Positions 8,739-17,999 of a DNA stretch of 64,000 nt are shown piece by piece. The DNA is from Lacipirellulaceae bacterium (GTDB taxonomy: Bacteria > Planctomycetota > Planctomycetia > Pirellulales > Lacipirellulaceae). The notes under the pieces were generated by a model, which was not told the DNA's origin, searched no databases, and worked only from the letters and a program-made list of their open reading frames with translations. Within the stretch, counting starts at the first letter, position 1; every line of letters starts with the position of its first letter. The position numbers were made by a program, and so were the translations under genes. Where the stretch lies: assembly GCA_040218535.1 (NCBI GenBank), contig JAVJRG010000005.1, positions 1,178,001 through 1,242,000 on the forward strand, given 5' to 3'.

Positions 8739-11111
8739 GTGGATCGTCGTTTTATCCTCTGGTTATCTGTCTCGCTTCTTTTGATCTTGCTGTTAGGCAA
8801 GCGCCCCGAACTTCCACAGCCGGACGACAAAGAAAAACAGGCCGCCAATCAACTCGCCGAAGACGGGGCAGGCGAGGGAGTGCAGGATGCTGGGGAGAAG
8901 CCAGCTGAAGGGGAAGACGCTGCCGGAGACAACGCAGAAAAGCCCCAGCCGAAGCAAGAGCCGGAAGTTGAGGTCGCCGCTCAAAAACTCACTCTCGGCA
9001 CGGTTGATGAAAGCTCTGACTATCGCATGTTGGTCACGCTCACCAACGAGGGTGCCGCGGTTGAGCGAATCGAGCTGGCCAATCCAAAGTACTTAGACCT
9101 GACTGACCGCGGCGGCTACCTGGGCCACTTGGCGTTAGCTTCTGCCCAGCAAGGTGAAGGTCTGAAGGTGCAGGTCGTCGGAGCCGGGACGCCCGCAGCC
9201 GAAGCGGGTATCCAGATCGGGGATCTCCTTCTCGCCGCAGGTGTGAAAGAGGCCAAGCCGATCGAATCCGTGGAAGCCTTCAACAAGCTGCTCGCCAAGA
9301 CCAAGCCTGGCCGCGAATTGAGCCTGACCCTCGAACGCGACGGAGTCGAGCAACAAGTTACCGCCAAGCTCGTGCGTCGTCCGTTGGAAGTCATTCGACC
9401 GGAGAAAGAAAACGTGTTGCTCTGGGCAGACAAACTGCCCGCCGGTTCGCGTTCGCCGCCGTCATTCCAGATGACTCTTGAACAGATCGACCGTCGCACA
9501 CTTACCGGCGAAAACGAGAAGCGTGCGGAAAACGAGCTGCCCAAGCTGAGTGAATTCGCAGAACTCGAACTTCGCAAAGCTCCTTGGGAAATCTCCGAGC
9601 CGTCACAAGACTCAGTAACCTTTCGCAAACGCTCGTCGCAGCTTGGGCTGACGTTCGTCAAGCGATATCGCCTAGAAGAAACCCCCGAGGGAATGCAGAC
9701 TTCGGCGGACTATCCGGCCTATCACCTGACGCTCGAATTGGCAATCGAAAACACCGGGTCAGAAGCTAAGGAAATCGCTTACCAACTCGACGGCCCGAAC
9801 GGATTGCCGATTGAAGGTTGGTGGTACGCCTACAAAATCGGTCACGATTGGGGGGCGGTTGGACTCCGAGACGTGATGTCCCGAACGTTCGACGCCAAGG
9901 TGCAACAATTCGCACCCGCGACGATCGCCACTGAAGGGGTAGAGCCACTCGAAGGGAGCCCTCTGGCGTTCGTGGGTGTGGATGCCCAGTACTTTTCAGC
10001 AATGATGATCCCCGAGCGACAAGATGCTGACGAGCTTTGGATCGAGAGAACCGAATTTGTCTCACTGAGTCCTGAGCCCAAGAAAAGAGGCTCCGAAGGC
10101 AAGTATGTCAACGCGACCTGCCGGCTGATCAGCGTGCCAAAGTCGCTTCCCGCCGGAGAAACTCGCACCGAAAAGTACACCCTCTTTGCGGGACCGAAAC
10201 GCCCCGAACTCTTAGAGCAATACAAGGCCGTTGATAGCCCGATCTACAGCTTAGCGGACCTAATCACCTACGGCTGGTTCACCCGCATCGCCAAGGGCAT
10301 GCTGTGGATCCTCCATTTCTTCTACGGCATCGTCGGCAACTACGGCATATCGATCATTCTGCTCACGGTACTCGTCCGTAGCTGCATGTTCCCGATCAGC
10401 CGGAAGCAAGCGCACAGCATGACGAAGATGCAGGAACTTCGCCCGGAGATGGATCGCATCAAGGAGAAGTATAAAGGCGACATGCAAAAGCAGTCGCAAG
10501 CGACCCAAGAGCTGTATCGCAAGCATGGTGTGAACCCGCTGGCCGGTTGCTTGCCGATGTTGATCCAGTTGCCAGTGTTCGTTGGCCTGTACCGCGGCCT
10601 CGCTGTGGACATCGAACTCCGCCAAGCCTCGTTGTTTGGGGATAGCGTCCGTTGGTGCTCGAACCTCGCCGCACCGGACATGTTCTGGGACTGGTCCGCC
10701 TTCATGCCCGACTTCATCAATCGCGGCGAGGGTTTCTTTGGTCTCGGTCCCTATCTGAACGTGCTGCCGCTGATCACGATCGTACTCTATCTGTTGCAGC
10801 AAAAGCTCTTCATGCCGCCCCCGGCGAACGAGCAAGCCGAGCTGCAGCAAAAGATCATGAAGTACATGATGATCTTCATGGGCTTGCTGTTCTACAAAGT
10901 CCCCAGCGGCCTCTGCTTGTACTTCATTGCTTCCAGTGCTTGGGGAATCGCCGAGCGGATGTTGTTGCCAAAGCCAACACCTCCGACAGAAATCGCAGCG
11001 ACGAGTAGCGGTGATACGCCGCTGTTTGGTGGGAACGATCGAGCGAAAAAGGAAAAGAAAAAGCGTCCCAACAACAGCGGTAAGAAAAGCAGCAAGAAAA
11101 AGAAGCGATAG
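8739..11111 (+). CDS. yidC: Membrane protein insertase YidC with PDZ-like insertion
   Basis: 790 aa, GTG start. N-terminal transmembrane helix (~residues 5-20), acidic linker, large periplasmic P1-type domain and the conserved insertase core (~residues 520-750) containing YGISIILLTVLVRSCMFPIS, the cytoplasmic hairpin and GCLPMLIQLPVFVGLYR. The C-terminus is Lys-rich, as expected for ribosome binding. Residues ~131-215 read as a PDZ domain (VVGAGTPAAEAGIQIGDLLL) inside the periplasmic region, which the E. coli protein lacks; this explains much of the extra length. YidC inserts membrane proteins alone or with SecYEG. mnmE follows after a repeat element, recalling the usual yidC-mnmE linkage. 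Confidence 0.95.
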   Translation: MDRRFILWLSVSLLLILLLGKRPELPQPDDKEKQAANQLAEDGAGEGVQDAGEKPAEGEDAAGDNAEKPQPKQEPEVEVAAQKLTLGTVDESSDYRMLVTLTNEGAAVERIELANPKYLDLTDRGGYLGHLALASAQQGEGLKVQVVGAGTPAAEAGIQIGDLLLAAGVKEAKPIESVEAFNKLLAKTKPGRELSLTLERDGVEQQVTAKLVRRPLEVIRPEKENVLLWADKLPAGSRSPPSFQMTLEQIDRRTLTGENEKRAENELPKLSEFAELELRKAPWEISEPSQDSVTFRKRSSQLGLTFVKRYRLEETPEGMQTSADYPAYHLTLELAIENTGSEAKEIAYQLDGPNGLPIEGWWYAYKIGHDWGAVGLRDVMSRTFDAKVQQFAPATIATEGVEPLEGSPLAFVGVDAQYFSAMMIPERQDADELWIERTEFVSLSPEPKKRGSEGKYVNATCRLISVPKSLPAGETRTEKYTLFAGPKRPELLEQYKAVDSPIYSLADLITYGWFTRIAKGMLWILHFFYGIVGNYGISIILLTVLVRSCMFPISRKQAHSMTKMQELRPEMDRIKEKYKGDMQKQSQATQELYRKHGVNPLAGCLPMLIQLPVFVGLYRGLAVDIELRQASLFGDSVRWCSNLAAPDMFWDWSAFMPDFINRGEGFFGLGPYLNVLPLITIVLYLLQQKLFMPPPANEQAELQQKIMKYMMIFMGLLFYKVPSGLCLYFIASSAWGIAERMLLPKPTPPTEIAATSSGDTPLFGGNDRAKKEKKKRPNNSGKKSSKKKKR

Positions 11112-11124
11112 AGCAGGGCAGTTG

Positions 11125-11234
11125 AGAACGTGTTTTGAAATTCAAAAAATCGACCGCGAAGCGGTACTTTATGTTCCCTCTCCCGCTTGCGGGAGAGGGC
11201 TAGGGTGAGGGTGTCTGAATTTCAAAACACGCTC
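11125..11234. repeat. Palindromic element, family E copy 1
   Basis: Outer arms GTGTTTTGAAATTCA and TGAATTTCAAAACAC enclose a CCCTCTCCC stem with GGGAGAGGG and the tail TAGGGTGAGGG. The same inner core occurs at 32257-32295. Lies between yidC and mnmE. Confidence 0.75.
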
Positions 11235-11249
11235 TGAGGAGCTTCTATC

Positions 11250-12650
11250 GTGTATGACACGCGTGAAGAAATCGTAGCCGTCGCCACGGCACCTGGTGGC
11301 CAAGCGGCAAGGAGCATCGTCCGTGTGGGAGGGCCGAATATCGTTTCGCTTCTGCGCGAACTCTTCACGCCCTGCGAGCCAATCGACTTGGCTGCGATTC
11401 GCACCGCGAGAATAGTCGAGGGAAATTGTGATATCCGTCTTAGCGACAGCGAGCAGCTAAGCATCCCCTGCAGCTTGTTTCTCTGGCCGGGCAGCTCAAG
11501 CTACACCCGCCAGCCGATTGCGGAGTTTCATCTGCCTGGTTCCGCGCCGCTGGCTGATGCCGTGGTTCAGTCGCTATGCGCTGCCGGGGCGAGGCTGGCC
11601 AGTGCGGGGGAATTTACGCTGCGGGCATTTCTCGGCGGTAGGATTGATCTCACTCAAGCCGAAGCCGTGTTGGGCGTGATCGACGCCTCGGATCGCTCGT
11701 CTCTCGATGCGGCCCTGACACAACTCGCGGGTGGGCTCTCCGGGCCGCTGGACGAGCTCCGCAACCGGCTGCTCAATCTTCTGGCCGAACTCGAAGCAGG
11801 TCTCGACTTTGCTGATGAGGACATCGAGTTCATCAGTCGCGAGAAACTGGCTGAGGATCTAGCAAACGCTGAAACCGTGCTTCAAGACGCGCTGGATCAA
11901 TTACGCACTCGCGACGCCTCGCAACAAGTGCCACGCGTTGTCCTCACCGGACCGCCCAATGCAGGGAAGAGCAGTTTGTTCAACCTGTTGGCAGAGAAGT
12001 TCGCAACGTCAGAAACGAAGGCCGGTGCTATCGTTTCCGAAGTCGCCGGTACGACACGTGACTATATTTCGGCGAAGCTAGAGCTCGGTGGATTTCCGAT
12101 TGAGTTGATCGATACAGCGGGTGTGGAAGAAGTTGAGCAAGTCGATCAAGATGCGATTCCCTCGACACAGGAGATTAGCATCGCCGCCCAGCAAGCGATG
12201 CGAACCCAAGTTGGCTCCGCATCGTTAATTCTCTACTGCTTTCCGTCCGACGAATCGCTTCTCGTAGAAAGAGATTCGATAACGAGTCCGCCGACGATTC
12301 GAGTTGCTACGAAGTGCGATCTGTCAGGTTCTGGTTCTCCCGAGTTCCTTGCTTGTAGCAGTGAGACGGGAGCAGGCATCGACCGGCTTGTGGCGGCCAT
12401 CGTCGAACGACTGAAAGCGTCCGACGAACCGGCCACCGGAGTCGCCTCGACAGCCGCCCGTTGCCGCGTCAGTCTGGAGCAGGCACAGCAATCGATCGAA
12501 GCGGCCAAGTTTCTGTGCGAATCTGGCGGTGAAGAGCTCATCTCCGCCGAACTACGCACCGCCCTCGACCGCCTGGCTGAAGTCGTCGGTGCGGTCTATA
12601 TCGACGACATCCTCGACCGAGTTTTCAGCCAATTCTGCATCGGCAAGTAG
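11250..12650 (+). CDS. mnmE: tRNA modification GTPase MnmE
   Basis: 466 aa, GTG start. N-terminal tetrahydrofolate-binding domain (early DTREEIVAVATAPGG), helical domain, and an inserted G domain with P-loop GPPNAGKSSLF, switch region AGTTRDY, DTAGVEE and TKCD. It ends in the invariant C-terminal FCIGK, whose Cys is part of the MnmE active site. With MnmG it places the (carboxymethyl)aminomethyl group on U34 of tRNAs. mnmG is not in the window. A hairpin (GCGGTCC/GGACCGC, 12683-12699) follows the gene. Confidence 0.96.
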   Translation: MYDTREEIVAVATAPGGQAARSIVRVGGPNIVSLLRELFTPCEPIDLAAIRTARIVEGNCDIRLSDSEQLSIPCSLFLWPGSSSYTRQPIAEFHLPGSAPLADAVVQSLCAAGARLASAGEFTLRAFLGGRIDLTQAEAVLGVIDASDRSSLDAALTQLAGGLSGPLDELRNRLLNLLAELEAGLDFADEDIEFISREKLAEDLANAETVLQDALDQLRTRDASQQVPRVVLTGPPNAGKSSLFNLLAEKFATSETKAGAIVSEVAGTTRDYISAKLELGGFPIELIDTAGVEEVEQVDQDAIPSTQEISIAAQQAMRTQVGSASLILYCFPSDESLLVERDSITSPPTIRVATKCDLSGSGSPEFLACSSETGAGIDRLVAAIVERLKASDEPATGVASTAARCRVSLEQAQQSIEAAKFLCESGGEELISAELRTALDRLAEVVGAVYIDDILDRVFSQFCIGK

Positions 12651-12682
12651 TCGGAAAATGCAAGAAAGGGTCCCCAGCCGCG

Positions 12683-12699
12683 GTCCTACGGACCGCCGG
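12683..12699. terminator. Hairpin after mnmE
   Basis: GCGGTCC-TAC-GGACCGC is a perfect stem 33 bases after the mnmE stop. There is no T-run, so it is only a possible terminator. Confidence 0.35.
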
Positions 12700-12827
12700 A
12701 TACCCTGCCGACCCAACACGCCACTTCTAACGATTGCGCGGGCGTCACCAGCCACCTTCGAGAACTCTGCGGCAAACGTCGAAGATACTACGGATTGCCG
12801 TACTGCCCCACATCACTCTCGGTATCC

Positions 12828-14201
12828 ATGTCTCGCACTCGATTTTTCCCTCGCCTGGCCGTGGGCTTTGGTGAGTACGCTCGCATTGTGTTCCTTCCCG
12901 ACGCTCTTTGTCTCTGGCTCTGTCTCTGGGCAGGCGCGGTTTCCGCTGCGAACGAGCGGCACGCGATGCTCGATGCTGCGCTCGCAACGATTACCAGTGA
13001 AGAAGTGCGAGATCACGCCGGCGTTCTCGCCGGCGATTCGCTCGAAGGTCGCGAGGCAGGCTCTCGAGGCGGGCGAGCTGCTGCGGGCTATCTGAAGGAG
13101 CAATTGGAGCGTATTGGGGCTAAGACTGGGGGCACGGACGGCTACAGCCAGCGGTTTCATGGCACGATGCAAAACCTGATCGCGGTGATCCCGGGAACCG
13201 ATGAGCAAGTCGGCGATGAAGTAATCCTCATCGGTGCCCACTACGACCATGTTGGCTACGGTTCGCGGCGCACCAGCTACGGTCCTTACGGCTACATCCA
13301 CAACGGAGCCGACGACAACGCCAGCGGAGTCGCCGCGATGCTGGAGACGATCGACGCACTCGTTCAGATCGATTTCCGCCCCCGCCGGACGTTGCTTTTC
13401 GTTTTCTGGGATGGCGAGGAGAAAAACTTGCTTGGCTCGAAGCACTGGCTCAGCAATCCGACCGTACCGCTTGAAAAAGTCAAGCTGGTGATCAATCTCG
13501 ACATGATCGGTCGTATGGTCGAAGGGCGTGTGAAAGTGGGCGGCGCACGGACTGCGTTGGGACTGCGTGAGCTACTCAGTTCTGAGCGACTTCCCGAGGG
13601 GATGCGGCTCGATTTCTCTTGGGAGTACAAAAGTAACAGCGACCATTGGCCCTTCTACCAACGGCAGATACCGTCCCTCTACTTCCACACGGGGCTGCAC
13701 GATGATTATCACCGCCCTACTGACGATGTGGAAAAACTAAACGTCGAAGGCATCCGGTTGATCTCGCAATACCTAGTTGGTCGACTCACGAGCCTTGCAG
13801 ACCTCGACAGCATGCCAACGTTTCGTCCGGAGTCTCACTACGAAGACATCGCCGCACAGACCCGACTCGAAGCACCGCTTCCGCCGCACACGACAGGCGA
13901 TCAGCGGCAGCGGCTAGGAATCGCCTGGCGAGCCGATCCCGGCGAACCCAATAGCGTCTTCATCACACGAGTCACACCAGGAACTCCGGCAGAAAAAGCT
14001 GGGCTCGCTGTTCACGACCGGCTGCTGCATTTCAATGGTGTGCCCATTGAGGATCGGGATAAGCTACTGACGAGGGTTCGTACTTCGCTTGAAGAAGACG
14101 TTGACGCACTTCACTTCAAAATGGAAAGAGATGGCCGTATTCGCTACGTTCGAGTCAAGCTGAGAGAGCCCACACAGGCAAGCGAAGATCCGACTCTGTA
14201 G
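12828..14201 (+). CDS. Secreted M28-family zinc aminopeptidase with C-terminal PDZ domain
   Basis: 457 aa from the ATG at 12828; the frame opens at 12795 but the later start gives a clean signal peptide (LCLWLCLWAGAVSA). M28 zinc ligands and catalytic residues are recognisable: GAHYDHVGYG, GADDNASGVAAMLE, WDGEEKNLLGSKHWL, LDMIGR and the late His in FHTGLHDDYHRPTDD. Residues ~355-450 form a PDZ domain (TRVTPGTPAEKAGLAVHDRL). It probably trims peptides in the periplasm. No operon partner. Confidence 0.92.
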   Translation: MSRTRFFPRLAVGFGEYARIVFLPDALCLWLCLWAGAVSAANERHAMLDAALATITSEEVRDHAGVLAGDSLEGREAGSRGGRAAAGYLKEQLERIGAKTGGTDGYSQRFHGTMQNLIAVIPGTDEQVGDEVILIGAHYDHVGYGSRRTSYGPYGYIHNGADDNASGVAAMLETIDALVQIDFRPRRTLLFVFWDGEEKNLLGSKHWLSNPTVPLEKVKLVINLDMIGRMVEGRVKVGGARTALGLRELLSSERLPEGMRLDFSWEYKSNSDHWPFYQRQIPSLYFHTGLHDDYHRPTDDVEKLNVEGIRLISQYLVGRLTSLADLDSMPTFRPESHYEDIAAQTRLEAPLPPHTTGDQRQRLGIAWRADPGEPNSVFITRVTPGTPAEKAGLAVHDRLLHFNGVPIEDRDKLLTRVRTSLEEDVDALHFKMERDGRIRYVRVKLREPTQASEDPTL

Positions 14202-14210
14202 GCGAAAGAA

Positions 14211-14516
14211 TCAGTTCTTAGAATTCGTCGCTAGTTCTTTCAGCCGCTTCCACGTGAACAATCCCGAGTTGTGCCCGTCGGACCAGTTCACGCGAATCGC
14301 GTAGCTTCCGACGAGATCCATTTTCACGATCTGGATATCACGCGGCACGGTCGCCGGATCAAGAATTCGCTCCCCGGTCCACTCATTCACGCACTGGGCA
14401 CACTCGCAAGCACCCCGCAGTTCGTACAGCTTGAATTCATGCTTCCTGTCAGGCCAATCAACAAGCAACACACCTTGCTCATTCTGTGCTTGCAGATTGC
14501 GAGGGACTTCGGACAT
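14211..14516 (-). CDS. DUF971 domain protein
   Basis: 101 aa. The whole protein is a DUF971/GBBH-like domain: basic N-terminus, LLVDWPDRKHEFKLYELRG, CECAQC, WTGERIL, YAIRVNWSDGHNSGLFTW. This domain occurs near Fe-S assembly proteins and fused to gamma-butyrobetaine hydroxylase; the Cys-x-Cys-x-x-Cys could bind metal. Function unproven. A 13-bp tandem duplication covers its start region (14508-14533). Confidence 0.88.
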   Translation of the reverse strand: MSEVPRNLQAQNEQGVLLVDWPDRKHEFKLYELRGACECAQCVNEWTGERILDPATVPRDIQIVKMDLVGSYAIRVNWSDGHNSGLFTWKRLKELATNSKN

Positions 14517-14533
14517 GATTTTCGGACATGATT
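14508..14533. repeat. 13-bp tandem duplication at the DUF971 start
   Basis: TTCGGACATGATT occurs twice head to tail (14508-14520, 14521-14533). It duplicates the start codon out of frame and directly abuts the palindrome at 14532. Confidence 0.8.
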
Positions 14534-14601
14534 TACAGGATCAACAGGATGTTGAGAAACTGTTTTAGCACATCCTGTCGATCCTGTTGATCCCGTCAAA
14601 A
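14532..14601. repeat. Palindromic element with ACAGGAT arms
   Basis: TTTACAGGATCAACAGGATG is mirrored by CATCCTGTCGATCCTGTTGA (14571-14590) with small mismatches. It lies upstream of the DUF971 gene and of tRNA-Leu. Its design parallels the ACACGGAT element at 5123. Confidence 0.7.
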
Positions 14602-14679
14602 TAAGCGAACTAGCCAGAGAGATTTGTGTCTTTTCCATCAAGTCGTGGCTTGCTAAGATTAGGTACACACGAGAATCCT

Positions 14680-14761
<82 letters not shown>

Positions 14762-14777
14762 CTCGATTCTCTTTCTC

Positions 14778-16433
14778 TTAGACTGTCGCCGCCTGTTCTT
14801 GACGGCTCAAGTGCTGGTGAACGCAGGTAATTGCCAGCGCGCCGTCTCCGGCGGCGAAAGCACAACGCTTAGTCGTGCCTGAACGGACATCTCCTGCGGC
14901 GAACACACCGGGCAGTGTCGTTTCCAACTCGCACGGGCTTCGCTCAAGATCCCACAAGGGATGCGATTGAGCGTTGGGGCCTGTAATGACAAAGCCGTGA
15001 TCGTCGAGGGCCACGCCTTCACCCAGCCACTCGGTATGAGGCTTTGCGCCAACGAAAATGAAGACGGCAGCACAGCCCAAGTGGGTTCGCTCATCCGTCT
15101 GGTTGTTGCGAAGCGTCACCTCCGCGAGATGCGTCTCGCCTTCAAGCCCTTCAACTTCGGTGTGGGTCATGACTTCGATGTTTGCGGTCTGTTTAATCCG
15201 ATGACACAAGTAGTGCGACATATTTTTGCCCAGGTCGTCGCCACGGATGACGATTTTTACCTCTTTCGCAGTCCGCGAAAGGAACATGGCAGCCTGTCCC
15301 GCTGAATTACCACCGCCGACGACAATCGCCGTCGAGTTACGGCACGCGCGTGCTTCAACTGAGGTAGCGGAGTAGTAGACTCCCGCCCCCTCCAGACGGC
15401 GACAGTTTTCGATGGGCAGGCGACGATAAGAGGCGCCGGTGGCGACAAGCACCGTTCGCGTATTCACATCCTGTCCCGTGCAAAGCCGTACGCGGTAATT
15501 ACCGTCTTCTCCTTGGGTGACGCTTCGCACGATCACTGGGGCGGTGAAGCTAGCGCCGAATTTCAAAGCCTGAAGAAACCCGCGATTTGCGAGTTCCGCG
15601 CCTGGCAAACCGGATGGGAATCCCATGTAGTTTTCGATCTTCGAACTGGTTCCGGCTTGTCCACCGGGACCCATACGATCGACGACCAGGGTATCGAGTC
15701 CCTCAGAAGCGCCATAAACAGCAGCAGCAAGCCCTGCAGGTCCCGCTCCGACGACAACGACATCATGAACATGCTCGTCAATCGTACGAGTGATTCCTAA
15801 GCAGTCCGCGATCTTGCCCAAGGAAGGCTGTTTCGCGATGTGTTCCGTGCAGGCAATAACGGGCGTTTCTTCGGGAGTGGCACCGAACTCCTTCAGAGCT
15901 TCTTTGCCAGCTTCTTCATCAATGTCGAGAAAAGTGTGCGGGACCTTGTTCTTATAAAAGAATTCGCGAATCTGTAGTGTCTCTTTGGAATTTGCAGAAC
16001 CAGCAATGCGGACGCCCTGAAACTCCGACGCTTCCAAAAGTTGGCGTCGCATCTGAAACGCTTCAAGCAGCTTGTCGCTAAGCTCCGGCACTTCCCCCAT
16101 CAGGCGACGGATTTCGCCGGCTGGGATTTCGTAGGCTTGACAATCGCCCCGCGCGATGGCAGAAATCACCGACGGACGACCCGTGAGCATGGACACGTCG
16201 CCGGTGAAAGCGCCTGGACCGTGCACAACGACATCGCGAGGCTTGCCTGTAGAATACTCAATGATCGCAACATTTCCCTCTTTGAGCACAAACAGCGGAA
16301 AGTCGCGATCACCATGTTTGTACAAAGCTTCCCCATCGCTATAGGCCTTCAAGTCTCCCATCTTAGCGATACAAGTCATTTCCTCGTCGCTAAACGTTGG
16401 GAAGGCAACGGGGTCAAGCGTCGCGTGAGACAT
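14778..16433 (-). CDS. cNMP-binding domain fused to thioredoxin-reductase-like flavoprotein
   Basis: 551 aa from the ATG at 16433 (AGGA eight bases upstream). Residues ~15-125 form a cyclic-nucleotide-binding fold (GDRDFPLFVLKEG, GAFTGDVSMLTGRPS). A short thioredoxin-like region follows (~140-215), then a TrxR-type FAD/NAD(P)H oxidoreductase with GAGPAGLAA (~229), ATG and GGGNSAG. The redox-active CATC of thioredoxin reductase is SATS (residues 355-358), so a disulfide-reductase mechanism is excluded as drawn. Probably a cNMP- or redox-sensing oxidoreductase; the electron acceptor is unknown. Confidence 0.88.
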   Translation of the reverse strand: MSHATLDPVAFPTFSDEEMTCIAKMGDLKAYSDGEALYKHGDRDFPLFVLKEGNVAIIEYSTGKPRDVVVHGPGAFTGDVSMLTGRPSVISAIARGDCQAYEIPAGEIRRLMGEVPELSDKLLEAFQMRRQLLEASEFQGVRIAGSANSKETLQIREFFYKNKVPHTFLDIDEEAGKEALKEFGATPEETPVIACTEHIAKQPSLGKIADCLGITRTIDEHVHDVVVVGAGPAGLAAAVYGASEGLDTLVVDRMGPGGQAGTSSKIENYMGFPSGLPGAELANRGFLQALKFGASFTAPVIVRSVTQGEDGNYRVRLCTGQDVNTRTVLVATGASYRRLPIENCRRLEGAGVYYSATSVEARACRNSTAIVVGGGNSAGQAAMFLSRTAKEVKIVIRGDDLGKNMSHYLCHRIKQTANIEVMTHTEVEGLEGETHLAEVTLRNNQTDERTHLGCAAVFIFVGAKPHTEWLGEGVALDDHGFVITGPNAQSHPLWDLERSPCELETTLPGVFAAGDVRSGTTKRCAFAAGDGALAITCVHQHLSRQEQAATV

Positions 16434-16530
16434 CAAATATTTCCTTAAGCGTTTTAAGGTGATTTGCCCTAGCGAATCACGTTTCGCCGCGGTGCACGCA
16501 CCGCTCTCTACCAGGCTTGCATCAAAGAGT

Positions 16531-17511
16531 TCAGCTTACCGCCAACAGGTGCAACACCGCAAACCACTCTTTCGAGTCGGTCCAGACCTGCTTTACTTCC
16601 ATGCCCGCCTGTTCGGCCATTCCGGCAAAACGTTCGACCGTATACTTGTGTGAAGATTCGGTGTGGATCGTCTCGTCTTTCTCGAAGTCTAACTCGCAGC
16701 CATCTATCACGATCGTCTGAGACTTTAAGCTGCGGAGATGCATTTCGATCCGATTCAATTCGCGGTTGTAGAAGGCAATGTGAGCGAAGTCTTCGACCGC
16801 GATGTCCGCGTCCAGCTCGCGATTGATGCGATGCAGTAGATTCAAATTGAACGCAGCTGTGACGTTCTGCGAGTCGTAATAGGCCGGTTCTAAGACATTG
16901 AGATCCTTTTCAAGATCGATGCCGATTACTAGACCGCCTCCAGTGCCAACGAGATCGGCAATCTGCCCCAAGAGCTCGACAGCTTCTTCCGGCGGAAAGT
17001 TACCAATTGTCGAGCCGGGGAAGAAAACAGTTCGGCGGACGTCGGCAAACTCTTCGGGAAGTTCAACCTCCGAGGTGAAATCGGCGACGACCGGTTTGAT
17101 TGGCAGCCCGGGCAACTGGCGACGTAGTTCGGCAGAAGTCTCCAGCAAATGATCTCGGGAGATATCTAGCGGTACGTAAGCGGCCAGATTCGGTGCAGCC
17201 TTCAGCAGCGGAACCGTCTTCGTGCTACTACCGCTGCCATACTCAACAAGGACTGTCCCTTCGCCGATCGCGTCGGAGATGGCCGCTGCGTTCTCCTCCA
17301 GAATCTTCGTTTCCGTTCGGGTGGGGTAATACTCGGGCAACTCGCAAATGCGATCGAAAAGCTGCGACCCGCGCCTGTCGTAAAAGTACTTACATGGCAA
17401 GGTCTTTGGACTGCTTGAGAGCCCCTCGATCACATCCGCAAGGAGTTTTCCATTGATTGGGGCTTCATCGGCAGAACGCGTGCGGGCTAGTATGGCAGAA
17501 TCAGAAGGCAC
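16531..17511 (-). CDS. egtD: L-histidine N(alpha)-methyltransferase EgtD
   Basis: 326 aa, GTG start. The EgtD signature is clear: YFYDRRGSQLFDRICELPEYY followed by PTRTE, the SAM-binding ELGSG-like block VEYGSGSSTKT, FPGSTIGNF and a C-terminal EL-x-SHKYTVERF. It trimethylates histidine to hercynine, the first step of ergothioneine synthesis. It lies downstream of the DUF427 gene and egtB on the same strand. Confidence 0.93.
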   Translation of the reverse strand: MPSDSAILARTRSADEAPINGKLLADVIEGLSSSPKTLPCKYFYDRRGSQLFDRICELPEYYPTRTETKILEENAAAISDAIGEGTVLVEYGSGSSTKTVPLLKAAPNLAAYVPLDISRDHLLETSAELRRQLPGLPIKPVVADFTSEVELPEEFADVRRTVFFPGSTIGNFPPEEAVELLGQIADLVGTGGGLVIGIDLEKDLNVLEPAYYDSQNVTAAFNLNLLHRINRELDADIAVEDFAHIAFYNRELNRIEMHLRSLKSQTIVIDGCELDFEKDETIHTESSHKYTVERFAGMAEQAGMEVKQVWTDSKEWFAVLHLLAVS

Positions 17512-17563
17512 GGGAGGCTTTCGGTTAGAGTTGGCCGAGCAAGGGGGAGAGCTTGGAATTCAA

Positions 17564-17887
17564 TCAGCAAGAACCACCGCAGGACATTTCTTCGCCCGAC
17601 GAGCCTTCTTCAACGGTGACGCCTTTCCAGAAGGCGATGTGGCCGGCAATTTGGGACGCTTCTGGTTTCGGCTCAGCGTAGTACCAAGCAGCACCTTGAT
17701 TCACCTCGCCCCCGGCTAACACGTCGTAGTAGTTGGCCGTTCCCTTCCAGCCACAAACGGTTGTCGTAGAGTTGGCTTGGAGTTTCGTTTTGTCGACCGA
17801 CTCGGGTGGGAAATAGTGATTCCCTTCGACGATGACGGTTTGGTCGCTTTCAGCGATGATCTCTTTATTCCAAATCGCTTTGGCCAT
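17564..17887 (-). CDS. DUF427 domain protein
   Basis: 107 aa. Single DUF427 domain (AIWNKEIIAESD, VEGNHYFPPESV, CGWKGTANYYDV, AAWYYAEPKP). The family is small and of unknown role. Here it sits between egtB and egtD on the same strand, which suggests a link to ergothioneine or related thiol metabolism. The C-terminal tail MSCGGSC adds two cysteines that could bind metal or take part in redox chemistry. Confidence 0.88.
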   Translation of the reverse strand: MAKAIWNKEIIAESDQTVIVEGNHYFPPESVDKTKLQANSTTTVCGWKGTANYYDVLAGGEVNQGAAWYYAEPKPEASQIAGHIAFWKGVTVEEGSSGEEMSCGGSC

Positions 17888-17920
17888 TTTGCTTTCTCTT
17901 ATTGTCGTTTTTTGTATTTC

Positions 17921-17979
17921 AGCCGGAACGCGTTAGCGTCCGGTTCTCTGAGCAACCGGGGGCTAACGCCCAGCGGCTA
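17921..17979. repeat. Palindromic element, GCGTTAGC family
   Basis: AGCCGGAACGCGTTAGCGTC and the inverse of GGGGGCTAACGCCCAGCGGC form imperfect arms around CTCTGAGC; inner CCGGTT/AACCGG is exact. It occupies the gap between egtB and the DUF427 gene and may form a hairpin in the transcript. Confidence 0.7.
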
Positions 17980-17999
17980 AAAATCTAATGAAACCTAAA

